Shown: positions 54,522-63,272 of the stretch, in pieces
Layout of the letters: each line of letters opens with the position of its first letter
Position numbering within the stretch: position 1 is the stretch's first letter
Assembly (NCBI RefSeq): GCF_035825295.1
Contig: NZ_JAYMGI010000002.1
Location: 5,261,501 to 5,325,500 of the forward strand
DNA: 64,000 bases
Source: Actinacidiphila sp. DG2A-62
GTDB lineage: Bacteria; Actinomycetota; Actinomycetes; Streptomycetales; Streptomycetaceae
Direction: 5' to 3'
Program-made: the position numbers and the translations under genes
The notes under the pieces: model-generated
Database searches by the model: none
What the model was told of the DNA's origin: nothing
What the model saw: the letters and a program-made list of their open reading frames with translations, nothing else

Positions 54522-55181
54522 CTACGGCGTCGGCGCGTGGGCGACCGCGTCCTCCACCGAGGTGTCGCCGGAGACGAGTTCGAGGGTGAGGCCGGCGGTC
54601 TCGGGCGCGGTCAGCAGCGCGGCGAGGACGGCCGCGACGTCCTCGCGCGGCACCGAGCCGCGGCCGGTGGCGGCGGCCAGCCGCACCCGGGAGGTCCCGG
54701 GCACGTCGGTGAGCGCGCCCGGCCGCAGCACCGTCCAGTCCAGCGCGTCGCGCGCGCGGATCGCGTCGTCGGCGGCGCCCTTGGCCCGCAGATACGCCTG
54801 GAACACCTCGTCGGAGTGCGTCGCGTCGGCGTCCGCGCCCATCGAGGAGACGATCAGGAAGCGGCGCACGCCGGCGCGTTCGGCCGCGTCCGCGAGCAGC
54901 ACGGCCGCGTCGCGGTCCACCGTGATCTTGCGTTCCGCGCCGCTGCCCGGCCCCGCGCCCGCCGCGAACACCGCGGCGTCCGCGCCGCGCAGCACCGCGG
55001 CCACCTCGTCCACCGACGCCGACTCCAGGTCCAGCACGACCGGTTCCGCGCCGACCGCCCGCAGGTCCGCGGCCTGGGCCGGATCGCGGATCAGGCCCAC
55101 CGCCTCGTCGCCGCGCGCCGCCAGCCGCCGCTCCAGCCGCAGCGCGATCTGCCCGTGTCCACCAGCAATCACCGTACGCAT
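54522..55181 (-). CDS. NAD(P)-binding SDR (NmrA/BVR-B like)
   Basis: 219-residue atypical SDR. RTVIAGGHGQIALRLERRLAA is the dinucleotide-binding start (GGHGQIA variant of GxxGxxG). FLIVSSMGADADATHSDEVFQAYLRAKGAAD and LDWTVLRPGALTD are typical of the YtfG/biliverdin-reductase-B-like sugar-epimerase group. Physiological substrate unknown. ATG 55181. Same strand as the amidohydrolase upstream, 116 bp apart. Confidence 0.87.
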   Translation of the reverse strand: MRTVIAGGHGQIALRLERRLAARGDEAVGLIRDPAQAADLRAVGAEPVVLDLESASVDEVAAVLRGADAAVFAAGAGPGSGAERKITVDRDAAVLLADAAERAGVRRFLIVSSMGADADATHSDEVFQAYLRAKGAADDAIRARDALDWTVLRPGALTDVPGTSRVRLAAATGRGSVPREDVAAVLAALLTAPETAGLTLELVSGDTSVEDAVAHAPTP

Positions 55182-55297
55182 ACCCCGACGCTACGCCCCG
55201 TCCGCCGCTTCCCCGCGCTTCCCCGCGCTTGGGCGCGCCCGGCGTCCCCGGCGCCTGACGCAGCGCCGGCCGGGCGCGCGCCGTCCCCGGACGGTGC

Positions 55298-56554
55298 TCA
55301 GGTCTGGCGCGGCGAGGACTGCCGGGGCAGGTCCAGGGGCGCGCTGCCGGCGGAGTCGCAGTACTCGCGGACCGCGCTGGTGCGCGAGACGACGCGGCCC
55401 CGGTGGATGACCAGGCGGCTGTACGCGTGGGAGAGGACGCCCTCGACGCTGTCGCCGCGCACCGCGAGCAGTTCCGCGGGGAAGCCGGCCTCGACCCGGA
55501 CCCGCGGCAGGCCCAGCACCGCGCGGGACTGCGCGGCGACCGCCTCGTACGCGGCGCCGGCGTCGCAGTGCCCGTGGGAGGCCAGCAGGAAGGCCGCCTC
55601 CAGGGGGTCGCCGCGGCCCACCGGGTTGGCGAGGTCGGCGAGCGAGCCGCTGCCGGCGCACACCCGTACCCCGGCCGCGCGCAGCGCCCGCACCGGCGCG
55701 ACCCCGCCGCGCTCCAGCGCACCGCAGCCGCCCTGCGGCAGCGCCGCGACCGAGACGCCCGCGGCGGCCAGCCGCTCCGCCGCCGCGGCCACCGCCTCGG
55801 GCGGCAGCGCCGCCAGGCCGTGGCACGGGCCGAGCGTCACGCCGGGCCGCATCCCGCCGGCCATCGCGGCCAGCCGCGCCAGCCGGGCCGGGTCGCCGGC
55901 CGCGGTGTGCAGGTCCACCGGCACGCCGAACTCCGCGGCCAGCGACAGCACCGCCTCCGCGTAGCCGCTCGGGTCCGGGTCCAGGTCCGGGCAGCCGCCG
56001 GCCACCGCCGCGCCCATCTTCAGCGCGTCGCGCAGCATCGCGTACCCGTCCGCGCCGGCCACGCCGGTCAGCAGCCGCGGCGCGGCGACCGGCTGCACCT
56101 CGACCAGACCGGTCAGCGTCCTGGCCGCCCGCAGCACCGCCTCCAGCGCGTGCAGGCCCTGCACCCCGCCGATCCGCACATGGGTGCGCACCGCGGTCGC
56201 GCCGTGGCCCAGTTGCAGCAGCGCGGCCTCGGTGACGCGGCGCTGCACGTCCTCCGCGTCGCCGGCCGGCGGACCGCCCGCGGTCAGCGCCTGGTCCAGG
56301 TGGGCGTGCGGCTCCGCGGGCGCGGGCAGCAGCAGATAGCCGCGCAGGTCGATCCGGGCGCCCTCGGCGAGGCTGCCCGCCGTGCCCACCGCCTCGATCC
56401 GCGCGCCGCTCAGCCGTACGTCGACGGTTCTGCCGTCGGTCAGCCGGGCCCCGCACAGCAGCAGGGAGGCGGCCTGGGCGGCGTCGCGGTGGGAGCCGTG
56501 CGAGCCGTGTGAGCCGTGGGAGTCGTGGGAGCTGTCGTGCGGGGCGTCGGACAT
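55298..56554 (-). CDS. Amidohydrolase-family deaminase/hydrolase (cytosine deaminase-like)
   Basis: 418-residue TIM-barrel metal hydrolase. Metal ligands: HAHLDQAL (HxH), GVPVDLHTAAGD, LGPCHGLAAL, and the Asp region AGSGSLADLANPVGRGDPLEA. Together with AVRTHVRIGG these match the CodA/atzC-like branch acting on ring amidines; the exact substrate cannot be told. The N-terminus carries a run of SHGSHGSHGSH (from the DSHGSHGSHGSHRD tract) that could bind metal ions. ATG 56554. Upstream 288 bp to tRNA-Thr contains the tRNA promoter and no gene I can support. Confidence 0.83.
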   Translation of the reverse strand: MSDAPHDSSHDSHGSHGSHGSHRDAAQAASLLLCGARLTDGRTVDVRLSGARIEAVGTAGSLAEGARIDLRGYLLLPAPAEPHAHLDQALTAGGPPAGDAEDVQRRVTEAALLQLGHGATAVRTHVRIGGVQGLHALEAVLRAARTLTGLVEVQPVAAPRLLTGVAGADGYAMLRDALKMGAAVAGGCPDLDPDPSGYAEAVLSLAAEFGVPVDLHTAAGDPARLARLAAMAGGMRPGVTLGPCHGLAALPPEAVAAAAERLAAAGVSVAALPQGGCGALERGGVAPVRALRAAGVRVCAGSGSLADLANPVGRGDPLEAAFLLASHGHCDAGAAYEAVAAQSRAVLGLPRVRVEAGFPAELLAVRGDSVEGVLSHAYSRLVIHRGRVVSRTSAVREYCDSAGSAPLDLPRQSSPRQT

Positions 56555-56801
56555 CGCGCTCCTCCGGTCCTGGCAAGCGGGGGCGGCGGTACAACAAGAC
56601 GGGCGGGGTGGACGAGACGGGCAAGATCACCTGTTCCGACCCTAGGACCACCGGCGGCCGACACCTCGCAGGAGAGCATTAGTCGTACCGGTGAGGGTCG
56701 CGCGCGGGGCGTCCAGGAGGCGCGCGCGGGGCGCCCGTCCGGCCCGGTGACGCGGGCGGCTCGTGCCCCGCCCGTGCCCGATGTGCCCCGCGGGATACGG
56801 A

Positions 56802-56831
56802 TTTCACGTATCGCTGCGGACCGTGTAATGT
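56802..56831 (+). promoter_or_regulatory. Candidate promoter of tRNA-Thr
   Basis: TTTCAC (56802-56807) and TAATGT (56826-56831), spacer 18, with TG before the -10 box. Initiation near 56,838 would be five bases before the mature tRNA. Confidence 0.55.
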
Positions 56832-56842
56832 CTTCCTCGCTC

Positions 56843-56915
56843 GCCCCAATAGCTCAGTCGGTAGAGCGTCTCCATGGTAAGGAGAAGGTCTACGGTTCGA
56901 TTCCGTATTGGGGCT
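56843..56915 (+). tRNA. tRNA-Thr (GGT)
   Basis: Acceptor GCCCCAA pairs with TTGGGGC; anticodon loop ATGGTAA with stem TCTCC/GGAGA gives anticodon GGT. T arm TACGGTTCGATTCCGTA. Discriminator T. CCA not encoded. Confidence 0.97.
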
Positions 56916-56962
56916 CTGGTGGATCGGTTCCCCGCCGCGACCGGCGGGGGCCAGTTCATCGA

Positions 56963-57035
56963 AGCGGCGTAGCTCAGTCGGTAGAGCAAGCGGCTCATAA
57001 TCGCTGTGTCACCGGTTCAAGTCCGGTCGCCGCTA
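56963..57035 (+). tRNA. tRNA-Met (CAT), elongator type
   Basis: Acceptor AGCGGCG pairs with CGCCGCT; anticodon loop CTCATAA gives CAT. T arm ACCGGTTCAAGTCCGGT. The first base pair A-T and absence of the three G-C pairs at the anticodon stem base argue for elongator rather than initiator. 47 bp after tRNA-Thr and 84 bp before rpmG, the usual actinomycete order. Confidence 0.95.
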
Positions 57036-57119
57036 CTCTCCGTAGCCGATTGCGGGTTCGGTCCCTCGGTCGGCTACTCTTCCTGTGTTCATTTCACCCG
57101 TTCGTCAAGGAGCACTCAC

Positions 57120-57284
57120 GTGGCCGCCACCGACGTCCGCCCGAAGATCACGCTGGCCTGCGTGGAGTGCAAGGAGCGGAACTACATCACCAAGAAGAAC
57201 CGGCGCAACGACCCGGACCGTCTTGAGATGAAGAAGCACTGCCCGCGATGCAACGCGCACACCGCGCACCGCGAGACCCGCTGA
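57120..57284 (+). CDS. rpmG: 50S ribosomal protein L33
   Basis: 54-residue ribosomal protein. RPKITLACVECKERNYITKK and MKKHCPRCNAHTAHRETR with CxxC pairs (CVEC, CPRC): the zinc-binding C+ form, so this is the form expected to be replaced under zinc starvation in Streptomyces (established for C+/C- paralogues). GTG 57120 with AAGGAG eight bases upstream. Confidence 0.97.
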   Translation: MAATDVRPKITLACVECKERNYITKKNRRNDPDRLEMKKHCPRCNAHTAHRETR

Positions 57285-57439
57285 CGCTCCGCAGGCTCCA
57301 CGCCGTGTGCGCCGGGCGCCCGCGCCTTGCCCGCACACGTCAGGAAACAGCTCCACAGCCACCGCCACGAGGCCGTACCCGTGTTCACCGCCGGGGACGG
57401 CCTCGCGGCATGTCGTGATCCTTTTCCCCGGAGGTGCCG

Positions 57440-57994
57440 ATGGCCCTGGACCAGTCCTTCGTCGGGCGCAGTTATCCGCCCACCGACCCCTATGAAGTGG
57501 GCCGGGAGAAGATCCGTGAATTCGCCGAGGCGATCGGCGACCCGAACCCGGTCTACCGCGACGCCGACGCGGCGGCGTCGCTCGGCCACGCCGATGTGAT
57601 CGCGCCGCCGACCTTCGCCTTCTCGCTCACCTACAAGGCGGCCGGCGTGGTCGTCATGGACCCCGAACTCGGGCTCGACTACAGCCGCGTGGTCCACGGC
57701 GACCAGCGGTTCGCGTACACCCGCCCGGTGCGGGCCGGCGACCGGCTGACCGTCGTGTCGACCATCGAGTCGATCAAGTCCCTGGCGGGCAACGACATCC
57801 TGGACATCCGCGGCGAGGTCCACGACGCGTCCGGCGAGCACGTGGTGACCGCCTGGACGAAGCTCGTCGCCCGCGCGCTCAAGGACGGCGACGGCGGTTC
57901 CGCGGGCGGCACGGACGGCACGACGAGCGCCACGACGGACGCCACGGCGAGCGCCACGACGGACGGCACGACGAGCGGCAAGGGGGACGCGTGA
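57440..57994 (+). CDS. hadA: MaoC-like dehydratase subunit, HadA type
   Basis: 184 residues; N-terminal MaoC dehydratase (hot-dog) domain of the UPF0336/HadA type: FVGRSYPPTDPYEVGREKI, FAEAIGDPNPVYRD, VIAPPTFAFSLTYKA, RVVHGDQRFAYTRPVRAGD. In mycobacteria HadA lacks the catalytic residues and stabilises HadB, which dehydrates beta-hydroxyacyl-ACP; here the lipids involved are unknown because Streptomyces makes no mycolates. The last ~40 residues are a Ser/Thr/Gly tail with repeated ATTD. ATG 57440, GGAGG five bases upstream. Coupled to hadB by a TGATG overlap. Confidence 0.9.
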   Translation: MALDQSFVGRSYPPTDPYEVGREKIREFAEAIGDPNPVYRDADAAASLGHADVIAPPTFAFSLTYKAAGVVVMDPELGLDYSRVVHGDQRFAYTRPVRAGDRLTVVSTIESIKSLAGNDILDIRGEVHDASGEHVVTAWTKLVARALKDGDGGSAGGTDGTTSATTDATASATTDGTTSGKGDA

Positions 57995-58422
57995 TGGCCG
58001 CGGCGATCGCCTACGACGACGTGGAGGTCGGCGCCGAACTGCCGGCCGCCTCCTTCCCGGTCACCCGCGCGACGCTGGTGCAGTACGCGGGCGCCTCCGG
58101 GGACTTCAACCCGATTCACTGGAACGAGCGATTCGCCCGCGAGGTCGGACTGCCCGACGTGATCGCCCACGGGATGTTCACCATGGCGTCCGCGGCGCGC
58201 GTGGTCACCGACTGGGTCGGCGACCCGGGCGCGGTGGTCGAGTACGCCGTGCGCTTCACCAAGCCGGTCGTGGTTCCGGACGACGACAAGGGCGCGGTGA
58301 TCGAGGTGACCGCGAAGGTCGCCGCCAAGCTGGAGGACCACCGGGTCAGGGTCGACCTGACCGCGACCTCCGCCGGCCAGAAGGTGCTGGGCATGGCCCG
58401 CGCGGTGGTGCGGCTCGGCTGA
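57994..58422 (+). CDS. hadB: MaoC-like dehydratase subunit, HadB type
   Basis: 142-residue hot-dog hydratase. The catalytic Asp/His motif is present: GASGDFNPIHWNERFAREVG, then VIAHGMFTMASAARVVTDW. VEYAVRFTKPVVVPDDD and MARAVVRLG complete the fold. ATG 57994 shares a base with the hadA stop and has AGGGGGA upstream. Active partner of the HadA-like subunit. Confidence 0.92.
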   Translation: MAAAIAYDDVEVGAELPAASFPVTRATLVQYAGASGDFNPIHWNERFAREVGLPDVIAHGMFTMASAARVVTDWVGDPGAVVEYAVRFTKPVVVPDDDKGAVIEVTAKVAAKLEDHRVRVDLTATSAGQKVLGMARAVVRLG

Positions 58423-58459
58423 GCGCCGGGCGCGGCCTGCGAGAGTCGTACAGATGTGC

Positions 58460-58498
58460 GCGTAAGGGGCGCCCACCCGGGGTGGGCGCCCCTTACGC
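58460..58498 (+). terminator. 18-bp perfect hairpin after hadB
   Basis: Arms 58460-58477 and 58481-58498 (GCGTAAGGGGCGCCCACC and complement) with a CGG loop, 38 bp after the hadB stop. Strong stem without U tract, as common in Streptomyces. Confidence 0.9.
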
Positions 58499-58518
58499 GT
58501 CGCCCGCCCGCCCCCCGC

Positions 58519-58548
58519 TTGACGTAGATAGTGATTGGCCACTAACTT
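58519..58548 (+). promoter_or_regulatory. tetR promoter with operator; leaderless start predicted
   Basis: TTGACG (58519-58524) and TAACTT (58543-58548) with an 18-base spacer. The ATG at 58556 lies seven bases after the -10 box, so the mRNA probably begins at the start codon. The operator TAGTGATTGGCCACTAA (58529-58545) covers the spacer and -10. Confidence 0.6.
58529..58545. promoter_or_regulatory. TetR operator, copy 1
   Basis: TAGTGATTGGCCACTAA is a TAGTG/CACTA dyad. 14 of 18 aligned positions agree with the reverse complement of copy 2 upstream of the MFS gene. Confidence 0.6.
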
Positions 58549-58555
58549 AGCTGCC

Positions 58556-59248
58556 ATGGTCAGGATGAGCGCCGAGGAGCGGCGTGCCAAGGTCGTCCAG
58601 GAGGCGGTCCACGCCTTCGCCTACGGCGGATACGACGGCACGTCCACGGAGGAGATCGCCCGCAGGGTGGGCGTCTCGCAGCCGTACCTCTTCCGGCTCT
58701 TCCCCAACAAGCAGGCGATCTTCCGGGCCGCGGTCCGCGACTGCATGATCTCCACCCGCGACGCGATGACGGCGGCGGCCGAGGGGCTGCCGGCCGAGGA
58801 GCGGATGGCGGCGATGGCCGCGGCCTACTCGGCGCTGATCGAGCAGCACCCCGAGCGGCTGCTGCTGCAGATGCAGACGTACGCGGCCACGGCCGCCGCC
58901 ACCGCCTCCGGTGACCACGCGTTCGGCGAGGTCGTGCGGGAGCAGTGGCAGGAGCTGTGGGACGCGGTGCACGAGCAGCTGGGCGGCGACATCGAGGAGA
59001 CCACCGACTTCCTGGCGCACGGGATGCTGATCAACACCCTGGTCTCGCTCGGCTTCCCGCCCGAGCACCGCAACTGGCGGGGCTTCGACGAGGGCAAGCC
59101 CGACAAGACGCTGCCGCGCGGCCTCGGCGCGGGCGGCCGGAAGCCCGGCGTGTCCGGGGAGTCCGCCCCGTCCGCCGGCATGAAGGAGTCCGCCGGCGCG
59201 AAGGAGTCCGCCGCGTCCGGGGAGCGGGACGGCTCCGACCTCGCGTAG
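58556..59248 (+). CDS. TetR-family repressor
   Basis: 230 residues. HTH domain AVHAFAYGGYDGTSTEEIARR, VGVSQPYLFRLFPNKQAIF is canonical. The C-terminal ligand domain contains LLLQMQTYAATAAATASGDH and ends in a Lys/Ser/Gly tail (AGMKESAGAKESAASGE). ATG 58556 is used: it lies at the predicted transcript start, while the longer frame from 58535 would start inside the operator. Controls itself and the adjacent MFS exporter according to the shared operator. Confidence 0.9.
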   Translation: MVRMSAEERRAKVVQEAVHAFAYGGYDGTSTEEIARRVGVSQPYLFRLFPNKQAIFRAAVRDCMISTRDAMTAAAEGLPAEERMAAMAAAYSALIEQHPERLLLQMQTYAATAAATASGDHAFGEVVREQWQELWDAVHEQLGGDIEETTDFLAHGMLINTLVSLGFPPEHRNWRGFDEGKPDKTLPRGLGAGGRKPGVSGESAPSAGMKESAGAKESAASGERDGSDLA

Positions 59249-59255
59249 TCCCGTG

Positions 59256-59280
59256 GCCCGGGCCTGGTCCGGGCTTTTTT
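59256..59280 (+). terminator. Intrinsic terminator after tetR
   Basis: GCCCGG, loop GCCTGGT, CCGGGC, then TTTTTT: a textbook Rho-independent terminator between tetR and the MFS gene, so the two are separate transcripts. Confidence 0.9.
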
Positions 59281-59294
59281 CACGGCCTGAAAAG

Positions 59295-59312
59295 TTAGTA
59301 AGCAATCACTAA
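59295..59312. promoter_or_regulatory. TetR operator, copy 2, before the MFS gene
   Basis: TTAGTAAGCAATCACTAA, perfect TTAGT/ACTAA outer arms, 17 bp before the MFS ATG. Related to copy 1 at 58529. Confidence 0.65.
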
Positions 59313-59329
59313 ACGAGCTGGGGGAACCG

Positions 59330-60831
59330 ATGAGCACCGACACCGGAATCGACACCGACACGGGCGCCGACGCCGGCCCGACACCCGCAAGGGGCTGGGC
59401 GGCGGCGCCGTCTGGGCGCTGGTGATCACCAGCGTCGCCGGCTTCATGGCCGCCCTGGACAACCTGGTCGTCACCACCGCCCTGCCGTCCATCCGCGCCG
59501 ACCTCGGCGGCGCGCTGTCGGACCTGGAGTGGACGGTCAGCGCCTACACCCTCACCTTCGCCGTGCTGCTGATGTTCGGCGCGGCGCTCGGCGACCGCTT
59601 CGGCCGCCGCCGGCTCTTCCTCGGCGGGCTCGCGCTGTTCACCGCCGCGTCCGCCGCCGCCGCGATGGCGCCCGGCATCGGCGAGCTGATCGCGGCCCGC
59701 GCGGTGCAGGGCGTCGGCGCCGCGGTGATGATGCCGCTCACCCTGACCCTGCTGACCGCCGCGGTCCCGGCCGAGCGGCGCGGGATGGCGTACGGGATCT
59801 GGGGCGGCGTCAACGGCCTCGCGGTCGCCAGCGGCCCGCTGATCGGCGGCAGCCTGACCGAACACGTCTCCTGGCACTGGATCTTCTGGCTGAACGTCCC
59901 GCTCGGCCTCCTGCTGCTGCCCGCCGCCCGGCTGCGGCTGGCCGAGTCCCGCGCCGACGACGCCCGGCTCGACGCCCGCGGCACCGCGCTGATCAGCCTC
60001 GGGCTGTTCGGCATCGTCTACGCGCTGGTCAGCGAGACCGGGCACGGCTGGACCAGCGCGCGGGTGCTGGCCGGGCTGATCGGCGGCGCGGTGCTGGTCG
60101 GCGCGTTCGTCCGGCACGGGATGACCGCGCAGCGGCCGATGCTGCCGATGCGGATGTTCCGCAACCGCGGCTTCACGGCGGTCAACGCGGCCAGCCTGCT
60201 GATGTTCACCGGCATGTTCGGGTCGATCTTCCTGCTCAGCCAGTTCCTGCAGAACGTGGTGGGCTACGGACCGACCGAGGCGGGCCTGCGGATGCTGCCG
60301 TGGACCGGGATGCCGATGATCGCCGCGCCGATCGCCGGCGCGCTCTCCGACCGGATCGGCGGCCGTCCGGTCGCGGCCACGGGACTCGCGCTCCAGGCGT
60401 TCGGCCTGGGCTGGTTCGCCGCGGTGGTCTCCACCGACGTCTCCTACACCGTGCAGCTCCCCGGGCTGATCGCCGGCGGCATCGGCATGGGCCTGTTCTT
60501 CGCGCCGGCCACCAACCTCTTCATGTCCGCGGTGCGGCCCGAGGAGCAGGGCATCGCCTCCGGCACCAACAACGCGCTGCGCGAGATCGGCGGCGCGCTC
60601 GGCATCGCGGTGCTCGGCTCGGTTTTCGCCGCGCGCGGCGGCTACGGCTCCGGCGCGCAGTTCGTCGACGGGCTCGTCCCCGCGCTGTGGATCGGCGCGG
60701 CCGTCGTCGCCGCGGCGTGCGTCGCGGCGCTGCTCTATCCGCGGCGGCGCGCCGCCGCGGACGGCGGGGCGACGGCGGAGGCCGCCGGCACCCCGGCGGC
60801 GGACGGCCGCACCCTGGAGCGGGTGGGCTGA
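59330..60831 (+). CDS. EmrB/QacA-type MFS drug exporter (apparent frameshift near start)
   Basis: DHA2-family proton antiporter. LVITSVAGFMAALDNLVVTTAL (helix 1, with the DHA2 motif LDNLVVTTALP), YTLTFAVLLMFGAALGDRFGRRR, motif C in AVASGPLIGGSLTEHVSWHWIFWLNVP, and a second half to LYPRRRAAADG. Around 13-14 helices. ATG 59330 opens STDTGIDTDTGADAGP in one frame, but the membrane part is in the next; one added base near 59,383 gives GP-TRKGLGGGAVWALVITSVAG. As printed only GTG 59422, in the middle of helix 1, would start the long frame. Regulated by the adjacent TetR through the operator at 59295. Confidence 0.88.
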
Positions 60832-60832
60832 G

Positions 60833-60909
60833 CCCCGGCCCCGGCCCCGGCCCCGGTCCCGGGACCGCCGACGTCGACCCCGGCACTCGGCCCCCGGCAC
60901 TCGGCCCCC
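60833..60909. repeat. Short G/C repeats between the MFS gene and murB
   Basis: Four CCCCGG units (60833-60856) and two copies of GGCACTCGGCCCCC (60882-60909). The 226-bp interval has no gene I can support. Confidence 0.7.
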
Positions 60910-61057
60910 GGCCCCGCCCGCGCCCGCCCCGCGCCCCGCGGCCCGGACCCCCGCCTCCCACGGCGCGGGGTCCGGGCCGCGCGGCTGCGCGGGGGAGCGG
61001 GCCGGCCGCCGGCCCCGCCTCCGGGGGCGGCGGAGCCGCGGATGGGAGAATGACGGC

Positions 61058-62113
61058 GTGCACGTAATGGAAGACGTTCCGCTCGCCCCGTTCACCACCC
61101 TCCGTCTCGGCGGTCCCGCGGCGCGCCTGGTGACCGCGGTCACCGACGCCGAGCTGATCGAGGCGGTCCGCGCCGCCGACGCCCGCGGGGAGCCGGTGCT
61201 GCTGGTCGGCGGCGGGAGCAACCTCGTGATCGGCGACGACGGCTTCGACGGCACCGCCGTGGTGATCGCCACCCGCGGCGTGCGCCTGGCCGGCCGCACG
61301 CTGGAGGCCGCGGCCGGCGAGAACTGGACCGAGGTGGTCGCCGAGACGGTCAGGGCGGGCCTGGCCGGGATCGAGTGCCTGGCCGGCATCCCCGGCTCGG
61401 CCGGCGCCACGCCGATCCAGAACGTCGGCGCGTACGGCCAGGAGGTCTCCAGCACGATCACCGAGGTCGTCGCGTACGACAGGGCGGCCGGCGAGACCGT
61501 GACGCTGCCCGGCGCCGAGTGCGGCTTCGCCTACCGCACCAGCCGCTTCAAGCAGGAGCCGGAGCGGTACGTGGTGCTGCGGGTGCGCTTCGGGCTGGAG
61601 GACGCGGGCGGGCTGTCCGGGCCGGTGAAGTACGCGGAGACCGCGCGGGCGCTGGGCGTCGAGCCCGGCGACCGGGTGCCGCTGGCCAAGGCGCGCGAGA
61701 CGGTGCTGGCGCTGCGCGCGGGCAAGGGCATGGTGCTCGACGCGGAGGACCACGACACGTGGTCGGCCGGGTCGTTCTTCACCAACCCGGTGCTCGGCGC
61801 GGAGGCGTACGCCGCCTTCCTGGACCGGGCGCGCGAGCGGCTCGGCGCGCAGGCGGCGCCGCCGGCGTACCCGGAGCCGGGGGAGCGGACCAAGCTCTCC
61901 GCGGCCTGGCTGATCGACCGGGCCGGCTTCACCAAGGGCTACGGCCGGGGCCCGGCGCGCATCTCCACCAAGCACACGCTCGCGCTGACCAACCGCGGCG
62001 GAGCGACCACGCGCGATCTGCTGGCGCTCGCCCGCGAGGTCCGCGAGGGCGTCGCCGAGGCGTTCGGCGTCACGCTCGTCAACGAGCCGGTCATGGTCGG
62101 CGTAGCCCTTTAG
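61058..62113 (+). CDS. murB: UDP-N-acetylenolpyruvoylglucosamine reductase
   Basis: 351-residue FAD enzyme making UDP-MurNAc for peptidoglycan. Motifs: PFTTLRLGGPA, LVGGGSNLVIGDDGF (FAD), GIPGSAGATPIQNVGAYGQEV, YRTSRFK (catalytic Arg), SAGSFFTNPV (proton-donor Ser) and NEPVMVG (catalytic Glu). Type I enzyme lacking the type II loop pattern is my reading from the YRTSRFK context. GTG 61058, GGGAGA upstream; ATG 61067 is an alternative. Convergent with the adenosine deaminase gene, only 18 bp apart. Confidence 0.95.
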   Translation: MHVMEDVPLAPFTTLRLGGPAARLVTAVTDAELIEAVRAADARGEPVLLVGGGSNLVIGDDGFDGTAVVIATRGVRLAGRTLEAAAGENWTEVVAETVRAGLAGIECLAGIPGSAGATPIQNVGAYGQEVSSTITEVVAYDRAAGETVTLPGAECGFAYRTSRFKQEPERYVVLRVRFGLEDAGGLSGPVKYAETARALGVEPGDRVPLAKARETVLALRAGKGMVLDAEDHDTWSAGSFFTNPVLGAEAYAAFLDRARERLGAQAAPPAYPEPGERTKLSAAWLIDRAGFTKGYGRGPARISTKHTLALTNRGGATTRDLLALAREVREGVAEAFGVTLVNEPVMVGVAL

Positions 62114-62131
62114 GAGCCCTCCAGAAGCCCT

Positions 62132-63151
62132 TCAGGACTCCCCGGCCAGCCACGCGTCGATGCCCGCCAGCATCCTTGTCCTGATGTCCTCGGGCGCGCG
62201 GGAGGCGCGGACGGACTGGCGGGCCAGCTCGGCCAGTTCGGCGTCGGTGAAGGCGTGGGCGGTGCGGGCGATGTCGTACTGCGCGGCCAGGCGGGAGCCG
62301 AAGAGCAGCGGGTCGTCGGCGCCGAGCGCCACCGGCACGCCCGCCTCGTACAGGGTGCGCAGCGGCACGTCCTCCGGCTTGTCGTAGACGCCGAGGGCCA
62401 CGTTGGACGCCGGGCAGACCTCGCAGGTCACGCCGGACTCGGCGAGGCGGCGCAGCAGCCGCGGGTCCTCGGCGGCCCGCACACCGTGGCCGACCCGCTG
62501 CGCGTGCAGGTCGTCCAGACAGTCGCGGACGCTGGACGGCCCGGCCAGCTCGCCGCCGTGCGGGGCGGCCAGCAGCCCGCCGTCGCGCGCGATGGCGAAG
62601 GCCCGGTCGAAGTCCCGGGCCAGGCCCCGGCGCTCGTCGTTGGACAGCCCGAAGCCGACCACGCCGCGGTCGGCGTAGCGGACCGCGAGCCGGGCCAGGG
62701 TGCGGGCGTCCAGCGGGTGCTTCATGCGGTTGGCGGCGACCACCACGGCCATGCCGAGCCCGGTCTCGCGCGAGGCCGCGTCGACCGCGTCCAGGATGAT
62801 CTCCATGGTCGGGATCAGCCCGCCGAGCCGGGGCGCGTACGAGGTCGGGTCGACCTGGATCTCCAGCCAGCCGGAGCCGTCCGCGACGTCCTCCTGCGCT
62901 GCCTCGCGCACCAGCCGCTGGATGTCCTCCGGCGTGCGCAGGCACGAGCGCGCGATGTCGTAGAGCCGCTGGAAGCGGAACCAGCCGCGCTCGTCGGTGG
63001 CGTGCAGCTTCGGGGGCGTGCCGGAGGTCAGCGCCTCGGGCAGCCGGACGCCGTGCCGGTCGGCCAGCTCCAGCAGGGTGGCGGGCCGCATGGACCCGGT
63101 GAAGTGCAGGTGCAGATGCGCTTTGGGGAGCCGACGTACTTCGCGTGCCAT
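62132..63151 (-). CDS. add: Adenosine deaminase-like hydrolase
   Basis: 339 residues, purine-salvage deaminase fold. KAHLHLHFTGSMRPATL gives the HxH zinc pair and substrate Gly; APHGGELAG the third His and catalytic Glu; QRVGHGVRA and ALGADDPLLFG the catalytic His and Asp pair. The start HLHFTGS instead of the usual HVHLDGA and ADDP instead of TDDP place it in a divergent branch, so adenosine itself is likely but not certain. ATG 63151. Confidence 0.9.
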   Translation of the reverse strand: MAREVRRLPKAHLHLHFTGSMRPATLLELADRHGVRLPEALTSGTPPKLHATDERGWFRFQRLYDIARSCLRTPEDIQRLVREAAQEDVADGSGWLEIQVDPTSYAPRLGGLIPTMEIILDAVDAASRETGLGMAVVVAANRMKHPLDARTLARLAVRYADRGVVGFGLSNDERRGLARDFDRAFAIARDGGLLAAPHGGELAGPSSVRDCLDDLHAQRVGHGVRAAEDPRLLRRLAESGVTCEVCPASNVALGVYDKPEDVPLRTLYEAGVPVALGADDPLLFGSRLAAQYDIARTAHAFTDAELAELARQSVRASRAPEDIRTRMLAGIDAWLAGES

Positions 63152-63173
63152 CCCAAGATCCTGCTATACGACG

Positions 63174-63208
63174 GCCCCCGTCCGGAACCGTTTTCTCCGA
63201 ACGGGGGC
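63174..63208 (-). terminator. Hairpin between the aminotransferase and add
   Basis: GCCCCCGTCCGG and CCGAACGGGGGC pair over 12 positions with one mismatch, loop containing TTTT. On the minus strand it follows the aminotransferase stop and ends 23 bp before the add ATG, so it may terminate the former or attenuate the latter. TATAGC (63164-63169 on the minus strand) could be the add -10 box. Confidence 0.55.
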
Positions 63209-63272
63209 TTGCCCGAAAAGGGGAGCGAGCGCCGGGACGGCCGGCGCGCGCGGGCGCGGACGCCGGCGGACG

